Below are positions 44,278 through 53,367 of a DNA stretch of 64,000 bases, piece by piece. The notes beneath the pieces were generated by a model that was not told the DNA's origin, did not search any database, and was given only the letters and a program-made list of their open reading frames with translations. This DNA is from Acinetobacter lwoffii (GTDB lineage Bacteria; Pseudomonadota; Gammaproteobacteria; Pseudomonadales; Moraxellaceae). Position 1 is the stretch's first letter. Every line of letters starts with the position of its first letter. The position numbers were made by a program, and so were the translations under genes. Location of the stretch: positions 62,001-126,000 of the forward strand of contig NZ_CP118963.1 of NCBI RefSeq assembly GCF_029024105.1, given 5' to 3'.

Positions 44278-45531
44278 ATGAAGGTTGCAGTATTTGGACA
44301 AACACTCTTTACAGGTGTATTTGCTGCTTTGCTAGCAGAATGCGGTCATCACGTTTTTTGGTATGAACCACTGAAAACGTATGAAAGCGAACAAATGTAT
44401 ATCCAAGATGAAGCTGTAAAAAATCTACTCAACAAACAACAAAGTAGTTTTTTAAAATACTGCGATTTTAATGATATTCCATTAGATGCAGATGCCTATT
44501 TCTTCAGTTTTAACCCAGCTGAAGAAACTCAAGCGATTGAGATATTAAAACAATTAAAGTCTCGTCCCATTATTCACCCTAAACTGATGATCAATGCGTC
44601 TACTTTAGGAATGCATGGGACAGAAAAATTTGTAAAAATTTTGCAGGAAGATGAGTGGGTTTATTTACCTGACATGATTCAGGAAGGAAACGCTTTACAA
44701 AGTTTTGCCCAAGCCAAGCAGTTGATTGTTGGGTCCGCATCAGATGCTGCTCAAATTAAAATTAAGGAACTCTTACGCCCTTTATTTCCACGTCAGCAGC
44801 AGTATCTTTTTATGCCCATTTTAGATGCCGAATTTAGCAAGTTGAGTATCTCCGGCATGTTGGCGACACGAATTAGTTATATCAATGACTTGGCAATGGT
44901 TGCTGAAAAATTAGGCATTGATATTGAGTCAGTTCGTCAGGGAATGGCTGCAGATAACCGTATTGGAGGATCTTATCTCTATCCGGGGGCAGGTTTTGGT
45001 GGAGAAAACTTTTCACATGATATTCAGACTCTAACGCATACGGTGTTAGGTGTGGGTGCAAATAGCCAACTCCTTGCACAAGTTTGGGAAATTAATGAGC
45101 AGCAAAAAGAAGTTTTATTCCGTAAATTATGGAATTATTATCATGGTGATTTAAAAGGGAAAACTGTTGCGATATGGGGCGCTGCGTTTAAAGAAAAAAC
45201 GTCCAGTACGCGACAATCTCCTATACATGCCATGTTGGCAGCACTATGGGCCCAAGGTGTAAAAGTTAAATTACACGATCCTCAAGCCTTGGATGAAATT
45301 AAAAAAATATATAGTGAGCGACCTGATCTTATATATTGCACAGAGCAATATGAGGCAGTGCAAGATGCGCATGCTTTGTGTTTATTGACTGCATGGAAAC
45401 AATATTGGAGTCCTAGTTATACCGAATTGCTTAAAACCATGCAGCACCCACTTATTTTGGATGGGCGCAATATTTATGATCCAGCGTATGTGAAGTCTCA
45501 AGGTTTCGCATATATGGGGGTAGGACGCTAA
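44278..45531 (+). CDS. ugd: UDP-glucose 6-dehydrogenase
   Basis: 417 residues. The N-terminal Rossmann loop is unusual (VFGQTLFTGVFAALLAE instead of GxGYVG), but the catalytic and substrate parts are present: the region around YPGAGFGGENFSHDI carries Gly-rich substrate contacts, though the canonical catalytic Cys of FGGSCF is Glu-Asn here. The C-terminal domain WGAAFKEKTSSTRQSPI is normal. This divergent Ugd is what Acinetobacter K loci usually carry. It oxidises UDP-Glc to UDP-GlcA. It overlaps gpi by one base. Confidence 0.85.
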   Translation: MKVAVFGQTLFTGVFAALLAECGHHVFWYEPLKTYESEQMYIQDEAVKNLLNKQQSSFLKYCDFNDIPLDADAYFFSFNPAEETQAIEILKQLKSRPIIHPKLMINASTLGMHGTEKFVKILQEDEWVYLPDMIQEGNALQSFAQAKQLIVGSASDAAQIKIKELLRPLFPRQQQYLFMPILDAEFSKLSISGMLATRISYINDLAMVAEKLGIDIESVRQGMAADNRIGGSYLYPGAGFGGENFSHDIQTLTHTVLGVGANSQLLAQVWEINEQQKEVLFRKLWNYYHGDLKGKTVAIWGAAFKEKTSSTRQSPIHAMLAALWAQGVKVKLHDPQALDEIKKIYSERPDLIYCTEQYEAVQDAHALCLLTAWKQYWSPSYTELLKTMQHPLILDGRNIYDPAYVKSQGFAYMGVGR

Positions 45532-47204
45532 TGGCTATTAAAACTCAACCCTATACGGTCGAACATGTAGATTCAGTTGTAGGCGGACTTCATGGTTTAA
45601 AAGCTGAATTTGAAAATAAGCATTTAACAGAACTCTTTGCTGAGGACCCTCAGCGATTCGAAAAATTCTCTGTGAATTTAGAGCCGGTGGTTTTTGATTT
45701 TAGTAAACATAGAGTCAATCAGCCCGTTGTCAAAAACCTAGTCCAGTGGGCACAGACACAAGATTTAACGTCGTGGATAAAGCGTTTATTTTCTACTGAA
45801 GAAATTAACTATACCGAACAGCGTGCAGCCATGCATTGGGCGCTGCGGTTGCCAAAACAGGATTCGCAGCATTCTAAAATAGCTGCTCAAGTCCATACAC
45901 AACTTGAGCGTATGTATGCTTTGGTAGAAAAAATTCATGCGGGTCAGTGCCGCGGCGCAACTGGTGAAGTCATTCAAGATGTGGTGAATATTGGTGTTGG
46001 AGGGTCAGATTTAGGACCACTGATGGTGAGTCATGCCTTATCTGATTTCAAAAAATCCACATATAAGCCACTCAATGTACATTTTGTTTCGACCATTGAT
46101 GGTAGCCAGCTTTCAGATTTATTGCATCAACTTCGTCCCGAAACCACGCTGTTTATTATTTCTTCAAAATCGTTCGGGACCATTGATACCTTATCTAATG
46201 CGCAAACAGTGCGTTTATGGCTTGAAAAAGCACTTGGACAAGAATCACAAATTTTAAAGCATCATTTTATTGGCGTATCTACTAAAGCAGATAAAATGAC
46301 CGAATGGGGCATTGCAGCTGAAAACCAATTTTTGCTCTGGGATTGGGTCGGCGGTCGCTATTCACTTTGGTCATGTATCGGTTTACCGATTGCACTGACA
46401 ATTGGAGTTGATGGCTTTAAACAACTGTTAGCTGGTGCATATGCGGTAGACCTGCATTTTCAGACGGCACCTTTCGAACAAAATATTCCTGTATTAATGG
46501 GCTTATTGGGTGCGTGGAATAATAATTTCCTTGATATTCAAACTCATGCAGTACTGCCCTATGATGGGCGTTTGAAATATTTTGCCTCTTATTTGCAGCA
46601 GTTGGAAATGGAGTCGAATGGTAAATCGATTCAGCGTAATGGTAAAAAAGTGGACTGGGATACTTGCCCGATTATATGGGGGGAAGTCGGTCCGAATGCA
46701 CAGCATGCCTTTTACCAATTGCTGCATCAAGGCAGCCAAGCAGTGAGTTGTGATTTCATTGCGCCGGTGCAGCGCTATCAGGCCCAACAATTTACCTATG
46801 TCGATAATGCAGAGGCGCTGGTGGAACAGCATCATTTGGCCTTATCTAATTGTTTGGCTCAATCGCGCTTACTTGCATTTGGTAATCAAGCTTTAAATCA
46901 ACATGAAGTACAAGATTTGCCGGAATATAAACAATATGAAGGTAATCAACCAAATACAACCATTTTATTGCAAGAGCTAAATCCATATAGTTTGGGCATG
47001 TTGATCGCAATGTATGAACATAAAGTTTTTGTACAGTCGGTGCTTTGGAATATTAACCCGTTTGATCAATGGGGGGTAGAAAAAGGCAAAGAAATTGCCA
47101 ATCAGCTACTTCCAATATTAAATGGTGATCGAAAGGATATTTCGGATTTAGATGGTTCAACGCAAGGCTTACTACACATATTATTAGGAAAAACAAATGG
47201 CTAA
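45531..47204 (+). CDS. gpi: Glucose-6-phosphate isomerase
   Basis: 557 residues, normal for the family. GVGGSDLGPLMVSHAL, SSKSFGTIDTLSNA and the PGI signatures GGRYSLWSCIGLPIAL and the C-terminal QWGVEKGKEIANQLLP are all seen. It links fructose-6-P and glucose-6-P for sugar-nucleotide supply. It overlaps gne1 by 8 bp; both are translationally coupled. Confidence 0.97.
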   Translation: MAIKTQPYTVEHVDSVVGGLHGLKAEFENKHLTELFAEDPQRFEKFSVNLEPVVFDFSKHRVNQPVVKNLVQWAQTQDLTSWIKRLFSTEEINYTEQRAAMHWALRLPKQDSQHSKIAAQVHTQLERMYALVEKIHAGQCRGATGEVIQDVVNIGVGGSDLGPLMVSHALSDFKKSTYKPLNVHFVSTIDGSQLSDLLHQLRPETTLFIISSKSFGTIDTLSNAQTVRLWLEKALGQESQILKHHFIGVSTKADKMTEWGIAAENQFLLWDWVGGRYSLWSCIGLPIALTIGVDGFKQLLAGAYAVDLHFQTAPFEQNIPVLMGLLGAWNNNFLDIQTHAVLPYDGRLKYFASYLQQLEMESNGKSIQRNGKKVDWDTCPIIWGEVGPNAQHAFYQLLHQGSQAVSCDFIAPVQRYQAQQFTYVDNAEALVEQHHLALSNCLAQSRLLAFGNQALNQHEVQDLPEYKQYEGNQPNTTILLQELNPYSLGMLIAMYEHKVFVQSVLWNINPFDQWGVEKGKEIANQLLPILNGDRKDISDLDGSTQGLLHILLGKTNG

Positions 47205-48219
47205 AATTTTAGTAACAGGTGGTGCTGGTTATATTGGTTCACATACTTGTATTCAACTTTTGAGCGCAGGGCATGAGGTTGTTGTACTGGATAATTTGTC
47301 CAACAGTTCTGTCGAATCTTTAGCACGTGTTCAAGCGTTGGTAGCTAAAACATTAGATTTTGTTGAAGGTGATATTCTCGATCAGCAAATTTTAGATCAA
47401 ATTTTTCAGCATCATTCTATTGATGCAGTGATTCACTTTGCAGGTTTAAAAGCTGTGGGTGAAAGCCAAAAAGAGCCACTAAAATATTTTGAAAATAATA
47501 TCTCGGGTTCTATTAGCTTAGTTAAAGCGATGGAGCGTGCTCAAGTCTTTAAGTTGGTCTTTAGTTCATCTGCAACAGTCTATGATGAAGCCAATATTTC
47601 ACCCTTGAATGAAACCATGCCTACAGGTATGCCAAGTAATAACTATGGCTATACCAAACTGATTGTCGAGCAATTACTTGAGAAATTGGCATTAGCAGAT
47701 GAGCGTTGGTCAATCGCTTTGCTGCGTTATTTTAACCCTGTAGGGGCACATCAAAGTGGTCAAATTGGTGAAGACCCACAAGGGATACCCAATAATTTGA
47801 TGCCTTATGTCACACAGGTGGCAGTCGGCCGTCGTGATAAGTTGTCAATTTTTGGCAATGATTATGAGACGGTAGATGGTACAGGTGTTCGTGATTATAT
47901 TCATGTGGTCGATTTGGCGAATGCACATTTATGCGCATTGAATCATCGTTTAAAAACGCAAGGATGCCGCGCTTGGAATATTGGTACAGGCAATGGGATT
48001 TCAGTAAAACAAATTCGAGATACTTTTGAGAGGGTAAATGGTATTGATATACCTTTTGAATATGTACCTCGTCGAGAAGGTGATGTTGCAACCTCATTTG
48101 CTGATAATGCCCGTGCTGTCGCAGAGTTAGATTGGCAGCCTCAATATGGTTTAGAAGATATGTTGAAAGATAGCTGGAACTGGCAAAAGCAAAATCCGAA
48201 TGGTTTTACTAAAGATTAA
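47197..48219 (+). CDS. gne1: UDP-glucose/UDP-GlcNAc 4-epimerase
   Basis: 340-residue GalE-type epimerase. VTGGAGYIGSHTCIQLL binds NAD, SSSATVYDE and YGYTKLIVE (YxxxK) make the active site, and LRYFNPVGAHQSGQIGEDP follows. It interconverts UDP-Glc/UDP-Gal and, in Acinetobacter, often UDP-GlcNAc/UDP-GalNAc. Ends the conserved galU-gpi-gne1 block; 182 bp then separate it from the Wzi-like gene, which probably has its own promoter. Confidence 0.95.
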   Translation: MAKILVTGGAGYIGSHTCIQLLSAGHEVVVLDNLSNSSVESLARVQALVAKTLDFVEGDILDQQILDQIFQHHSIDAVIHFAGLKAVGESQKEPLKYFENNISGSISLVKAMERAQVFKLVFSSSATVYDEANISPLNETMPTGMPSNNYGYTKLIVEQLLEKLALADERWSIALLRYFNPVGAHQSGQIGEDPQGIPNNLMPYVTQVAVGRRDKLSIFGNDYETVDGTGVRDYIHVVDLANAHLCALNHRLKTQGCRAWNIGTGNGISVKQIRDTFERVNGIDIPFEYVPRREGDVATSFADNARAVAELDWQPQYGLEDMLKDSWNWQKQNPNGFTKD

Positions 48220-48401
48220 CACTTGACTTAACAATAAGTTAGGTTGGGATGTGACATTGATTTGGAGAAGTATAAAGATAGCGCTGTTTAAAACGATGAG
48301 TGAATAATGTAGTGATTATGCAAACCAGCATATGCATATTCTGCAATTGTAGATAAAACTCGCTATGATGTTGTTAAAACAAGCTAAATTGAAGAATAGT
48401 T

Positions 48402-49847
48402 ATGAAATATCAAAGTATTAGGGTTTTGTCATTTGCCATTTTATCTGCTTTAGCACTGCCTGTAGCAGCTCAAGGGATTGTCTTAAATAATGAAGATTTA
48501 CGCACGGATTTAAATTGGTTAAACCAACAAGGCGTGATTCAAATTAGTACTTCAACATGGCCTTTGAGTGGCGATGAAATACAACGTGCTTTGTCTAATG
48601 CCAAGATTGATAATCAAGTTCAGCAGCAAGTTTTGGACTCCGTGCAAGCTGCTTTAAGTGCGGAAAATACAACGGCCAAAGTCAGTTTATATGCTGAATC
48701 TGATCCTCAAAATCTACCTCAAAAGTTTGCTGATGAGCAAAAATCGCAATATCAAGCGACGTTTGAAATAAATGCAGGTGGAAAGCAGTGGGATGCAAGA
48801 CTGCGAGTCAATGCTGAAAAAGATCCAATTATTGATCATGGGCAAGATGTAAATGTAGAAGGCTCATATCTTGCGGGAAACTTGTGGAATCAATGGTTGA
48901 TTGCTGGTCAAATCCCTACCTATTGGGGTCCTGGACATGAGGGTAGCTTAATTCGTGGTGATGCAAGCCGTCCAGTCTATGGATTGACCATGCAGCGTGC
49001 TGAACAACAAGCATTTGAAACAAAGTGGCTGTCTTGGATCGGGCCTTGGCAATACCAAGCTTTTGCGGGACAATTGGATGATTACCATGCAATTCCAGAT
49101 GCCAAACTATTAGGATTTCGTTTAACTGCACAGCCATTGCCGTACTTGGAGCTAGGTGCTTCTCGAATTCTTCAATGGGGAGGTGAAGGGCGGTCAGAAA
49201 GTTTTGATTCATTATGGAATGCGATTAAAGGTAATGACAACTTTGATGATGGTGCTCTAGATAAGTCTAATCAAATCGCAGGTCTGGATGCACGTTTAAA
49301 TTTACACCAGTGGTTAGATACCCCAGTCAGTATTTATGGAGAATTTGTTGGGGAAGATGAGGCTGGTCTATTGCCTGCGAAAAAAATGTATTTGGCAGGG
49401 CTAGACTATTCCTCACAAGTGAAAAATATGCCGTTCCAGCTTTATACTGAATGGGCGGATACACGTACCAATCGAGAAGTTCGGGGTATTTCTTATAGCC
49501 ACTATATTTATACCGATGGTTATTACCAACATGGTTTTCCTTTAGCGCATGCTATGGGGGGAGATGGTCAAATGTACAGTATGGGCGGAGATATTCGCAT
49601 TGATGCTATGAATCGTCTAAATGGTCGAGTCTTATGGGCAAAAGTAAATCAAGCTGCGCTAGAAATTAATCGTGCATTTCCACAAAAAGATGAAGTGAAA
49701 GCTTTAGATTTAACATGGACACATTATATCCGCCCAAATATACCCCTTAAATTGAGTGGATGGGTCAGTGATTCTGATGTACATGGTGGTGATAGTGGAG
49801 TGTCTTTAGGTATTGATATACCTTTAGATCGTTCATTATTTTACTAA
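48402..49847 (+). CDS. Wzi-family capsule-assembly outer-membrane protein (intact paralogue)
   Basis: 481 residues with a signal peptide (cleavage likely VAA-Q at about 23). The mature part begins GIVLNNEDLRTDLNWLN and consists of alternating amphipathic strands ending in LDRSLFY with terminal aromatic residue, as in outer-membrane barrels. The Wzi family binds newly exported capsule at the surface. A second, disabled copy sits at the opposite end of the locus beside wzc. Normal Acinetobacter K loci as I know them have no gene between gne1 and pgm, so this placement is notable. Confidence 0.85.
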   Translation: MKYQSIRVLSFAILSALALPVAAQGIVLNNEDLRTDLNWLNQQGVIQISTSTWPLSGDEIQRALSNAKIDNQVQQQVLDSVQAALSAENTTAKVSLYAESDPQNLPQKFADEQKSQYQATFEINAGGKQWDARLRVNAEKDPIIDHGQDVNVEGSYLAGNLWNQWLIAGQIPTYWGPGHEGSLIRGDASRPVYGLTMQRAEQQAFETKWLSWIGPWQYQAFAGQLDDYHAIPDAKLLGFRLTAQPLPYLELGASRILQWGGEGRSESFDSLWNAIKGNDNFDDGALDKSNQIAGLDARLNLHQWLDTPVSIYGEFVGEDEAGLLPAKKMYLAGLDYSSQVKNMPFQLYTEWADTRTNREVRGISYSHYIYTDGYYQHGFPLAHAMGGDGQMYSMGGDIRIDAMNRLNGRVLWAKVNQAALEINRAFPQKDEVKALDLTWTHYIRPNIPLKLSGWVSDSDVHGGDSGVSLGIDIPLDRSLFY

Positions 49848-49875
49848 ATTGAGAAAGCTGTCTTAAAAATCTGTT

Positions 49876-49907
49876 AAAAAGCCATTCAATCAATTGAATG
49901 GCTTTTT
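49876..49907. terminator. Bidirectional terminator between Wzi-like gene and pgm
   Basis: Perfect 15-bp stem (AAAAAGCCATTCAAT and its complement) with a 2-nt loop, T-runs on both strands. Confidence 0.92.
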
Positions 49908-49926
49908 ATTTTAGGATGAATATTAT

Positions 49927-51297
49927 TTAACCTTGAATCAGTCGAGTCAATTCATCCACATAGTCTTGCATTGTTTTTGGATTTTGATCTTTTCGACTCT
50001 CAATATTTAAGCGCAATAATGGCTCTGTATTCGATGCTCGAACATTGAAGCGCCATGCACCAAAATTTAGGCTGATACCATCTTTTTCATCAATCGCAGG
50101 ATTTTGATCGGAAAAGTGAGCAAAAATCTTTTGAATGGTGGCTTGAGTATCTGCAACTTTAAAATTGATCTCACCCGAGCAAGGGAACTTTTCAATCATG
50201 CCTTCAACCAGTGAAGACAGGGTTTGCTGGGTTTCTGAGAGCACGGAAATTGCCAATAACCATGGAATCATACCGCTATCACAGTAAGCAAAATCACGGA
50301 AATAATGATGCGCACTCATCTCGCCACCATAGACAGCATTATGCTCACGCATTTTTTCTTTGATGTATGAATGTCCTGATTTTGATTGAATAGCTTCACC
50401 TTGGTACTGTTCAATGACATCAAAGGTGTTCCAAACAAGACGAGGGTCATGCACAATTTTCTCACCAGATTGTTTCAGTAAGAATGCTTGCGCCAATAGA
50501 CCGACGATGTAATAACCTTCAATAAATTGGCCTTTTTCATCAAATAAGAAGCAGCGGTCAAAGTCACCATCCCAAGCGATACCCATATCCGCACCATGCT
50601 GAATGACCGCCTCACGGGTGCTATTACGGTTCTCAACCAGAATTGGATTCGGAATACCATTTGGGAAGTTACCATCCGCTTCATTGTGAATTTTAATCAA
50701 TTCTACTGGAAGGTTAAGTTGTTTGAACTTTGCTTCAATGGCATCAACCACATGACCAGCAGCGCCATTGCCCGCATTCATGACTAATTTGAGTGGGCGA
50801 ATTTTTGCAGGATCAATATACGACATTAAATGATCAATATATTCAGGCAGAATATTGTATTTTTCAGTTTTGCCTTTAGCGATAACTTCATTAAAGTTGC
50901 CTGATTCAGCCAATAAACGAATTTCTTTTAAACCTGAATCCGCTCCAATCGGACGTGCATTTTCGCGGACCAATTTCATGCCGTTATAGTCTATCGGGTT
51001 GTGGCTTGCCGTGATTTCGATCCCACCTTGAACATCTAGATGAAAGGCACCGAAATAGACTTCTTCAGTCCCCGTTATACCTAAATCTAATACATCAACA
51101 CCCGCATCATTGAGACCTTTGATAGTGGCTTGTTTTAAATCTTCACTGCTGAGACGGATGTCGCTGCCCACCACAATCTTCTTTGGTTGATAAATTTGCC
51201 CATAAGCACGACCGATTTTATAAGCAATTTCTTCATTGAGTTCTGTACCGAGTTTGCCGCGGATGTCATATGCTTTAAAACAAGTAAGTTGTGTCAT
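49927..51297 (-). CDS. pgm: Phosphomannomutase/phosphoglucomutase
   Basis: 456 residues. The catalytic phosphoserine lies in EITASHNPIDYNGMK, the metal loop is DGDFDRCF, and the sugar-binding GGEMSAHHYF and the C-terminal phosphate loop RASNTEPLLRLN are intact. It makes glucose-1-P and mannose-1-P for nucleotide-sugar synthesis. The reversed orientation is standard at this edge of the Acinetobacter K locus. The next gene here, however, is a transposon, not lldP as in many species. Confidence 0.96.
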   Translation of the reverse strand: MTQLTCFKAYDIRGKLGTELNEEIAYKIGRAYGQIYQPKKIVVGSDIRLSSEDLKQATIKGLNDAGVDVLDLGITGTEEVYFGAFHLDVQGGIEITASHNPIDYNGMKLVRENARPIGADSGLKEIRLLAESGNFNEVIAKGKTEKYNILPEYIDHLMSYIDPAKIRPLKLVMNAGNGAAGHVVDAIEAKFKQLNLPVELIKIHNEADGNFPNGIPNPILVENRNSTREAVIQHGADMGIAWDGDFDRCFLFDEKGQFIEGYYIVGLLAQAFLLKQSGEKIVHDPRLVWNTFDVIEQYQGEAIQSKSGHSYIKEKMREHNAVYGGEMSAHHYFRDFAYCDSGMIPWLLAISVLSETQQTLSSLVEGMIEKFPCSGEINFKVADTQATIQKIFAHFSDQNPAIDEKDGISLNFGAWRFNVRASNTEPLLRLNIESRKDQNPKTMQDYVDELTRLIQG

Positions 51298-51449
51298 CTA
51301 AATTCTCGAAATAATTCCTGCGAAGTAAGGAAAGTATGATTATAGAAGGAAAATAGGTCCTATTATCCAAGTTGCCGTTTAATTTTATATCGATTTTATC
51401 TTTACTAAGATCCGTTGAGCCCAGTCAGCGTAATAATTTACATCGTCTT

Positions 51450-51596
51450 GTAAGCTAGTAATAAAGCTTCATCCTAAGTTTTATTAAGTGCTTGATTTTA
51501 ATAACTTATGATCATAACTTATTAAAAATAAAGTATCATCGTACATAATCATATATTCTTAATTTTATAGGATGTCTAGTAATAAAGTATCATCTT
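51450..51596 (+). repeat. Left end of the Tn7-like element: three spaced TnsB-type sites
   Basis: Sites at 51457-51476, 51523-51542 and 51577-51596; the last reads TAGTAATAAAGTATCATCTT. The first and second differ at a few positions but keep AATAAAG and TCATC. Tn7 has the same layout, with widely spaced sites on the left. Confidence 0.85.
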
Positions 51597-51658
51597 AAAG
51601 GTGGGTGAGTTAAATTCAAAGATCCAAATATTTATGCCATAGAGCATAGAGAAAACTA

Positions 51659-53257
51659 TTAAGCAGATTTTAAGGCTTCTGTAAACCGCTTTAACCAATC
51701 TGCAAACTCTTTATCAGACTCACTTATCTCAAATTTGTTTTTTGGATGGTTAATGCCTTTGGGAATGCCAATATCTTTTAAGGATTTTGCCGTGGGCCAA
51801 CGCAAAGAACGTCTAATAATCTGTTGTTTAAAAATTGGAAAATTTTGATCCCAGGCTTCAAAATCTTCGACTTTAACAATTAATGTTGAAAGTGGTTTGT
51901 AATTGTCGCTAGTATCAATTTCTAGAATGGAAAATTTTTTACCTTGAAATTCTAGCTGTACTTCCGCAATACTTCGAAAGTTGCCATCATCGGTCTTATG
52001 TAGCTTGGATCGATTGACAGCGGGAAGCTTAGAAATGGTAAATCTAAATTTTGATAGAATATTATTCTGTGATCTGAATTCCTCAATCATAGCTTGAAAT
52101 GATTCAAATCTTTTCATAAATAGTTTAAGGTCATCACTCTCATCTTGACAATTTTCAAATTCCCCCCGGCCAATTTCTCCAAAAATAGTGGATTCCCCTG
52201 TACCGACGTCAGGTTCAGGTAAGGTAGTTATATCATCGTTATTAAAGCTGCCCTTTTTACCAGAACGTTTAATTACTGCTTTTTTCGTTTCAAAAGGAGA
52301 TGAGAGTGCTAGTGTGATTTTAGGTGAATCAATAATTGCTATTTTTTTATCACTATTTGCTTCTTTTTTATCATCAATTATAGGATCTTCATCTTGGAGA
52401 TGCTTACTACCTCTGGAAGAGCCCTGAGAGCTTTCCTGAGTATTTTTTACCGTAAATTTAGGACTGCAGAAAATGACAGTATGATTAATTTCACTGGGTA
52501 AGTTTGATATTGCTAGAATTTCATTTACATAATATTTGTTTTTCTTCGGACTAAAATATACTTTTAATGTGATTTCAGCACCTTTTAATGAGGGTGGGAC
52601 AAAATTAAAGTTCCAGTATTCTCGGACTTTGGTCTGAAACTTCTCACTTAAAAATTTTTTGGAGATGCTTTCGAAAGATGTTCGTGCTTCTGTATCGAGT
52701 AATATCCATGCGAGCAAGCGGCGCATTCCGACATTATCATATTGGGATGGTGGGAAGTTACAGAATGTAGGAATATTGACCACAGTTTGATTCTCTCCCT
52801 TTATGATATCAAATTCACCAGAAAGACGTGTTTGATCCAGTGCACTACGAGATAGATAGGCATTATGCAAGAATAATACTCTAGCGAGTTCTATCTGGGG
52901 TAAAATAATTTCAATATCTTTATATTTTTCATTAATATCGCTAACAATATTGCTGAAATTATATTGTCCTGACTCATTAATTAAAATATTCCATTTTTGA
53001 AAGTTATCAATTTGAATGGTGATAGTAGATTCATTAAAAGGAGTAAAGGTTTCAGTCTGATTGAAACGTCGGTTGCGCGCTAATAATGGCATATTAGAAA
53101 AACGAGCATATTTCAGTATATATCTCTGATTTTCTATTGAATATTTATAATTTTCTAATCCAATATTTATATAGCATTCAGGATTTTTTCTTTCTTTAAA
53201 AATAGAACCTAAAAAAGTAATTCTAGCATTTTCAGGAAAATTTTTAATTTTTGTCAT
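51659..53257 (-). CDS. tnsE: Tn7-like transposition protein TnsE
   Basis: 532 residues (Tn7 TnsE: 538). Weakly conserved except for the C-terminal half, where FRFTISKLPAVNRSKLHKTDDGNFRSIAEVQLEFQGKKFSILEID resembles the TnsE DNA- and sliding-clamp-binding domain. In Tn7, TnsE directs insertion into conjugating plasmids and lagging-strand replication forks. It is last in the operon, after a 110-bp gap from tnsD, and ends about 60 bp before the innermost left-end site; no cargo gene lies between. Confidence 0.88.
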   Translation of the reverse strand: MTKIKNFPENARITFLGSIFKERKNPECYINIGLENYKYSIENQRYILKYARFSNMPLLARNRRFNQTETFTPFNESTITIQIDNFQKWNILINESGQYNFSNIVSDINEKYKDIEIILPQIELARVLFLHNAYLSRSALDQTRLSGEFDIIKGENQTVVNIPTFCNFPPSQYDNVGMRRLLAWILLDTEARTSFESISKKFLSEKFQTKVREYWNFNFVPPSLKGAEITLKVYFSPKKNKYYVNEILAISNLPSEINHTVIFCSPKFTVKNTQESSQGSSRGSKHLQDEDPIIDDKKEANSDKKIAIIDSPKITLALSSPFETKKAVIKRSGKKGSFNNDDITTLPEPDVGTGESTIFGEIGRGEFENCQDESDDLKLFMKRFESFQAMIEEFRSQNNILSKFRFTISKLPAVNRSKLHKTDDGNFRSIAEVQLEFQGKKFSILEIDTSDNYKPLSTLIVKVEDFEAWDQNFPIFKQQIIRRSLRWPTAKSLKDIGIPKGINHPKNKFEISESDKEFADWLKRFTEALKSA

Positions 53258-53367
53258 CTATTCTTTACCATTTGAATCTTTAGTTGATTGAAAAATACTG
53301 CATATATTAAAGCTTATTTTATTGAAATTTCAAAGTTTAATTTCAGTAAGGTAACGATTTAATCAAA

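Noticed and set aside
51573..51596. Alternative left transposon end at TGTCTAGT (51573)
   Set aside because: Its flank (TAGGA) does not give the TTCCC duplication either, and two further TnsB-type sites lie outside it, so the outer position at 51450 is preferred.
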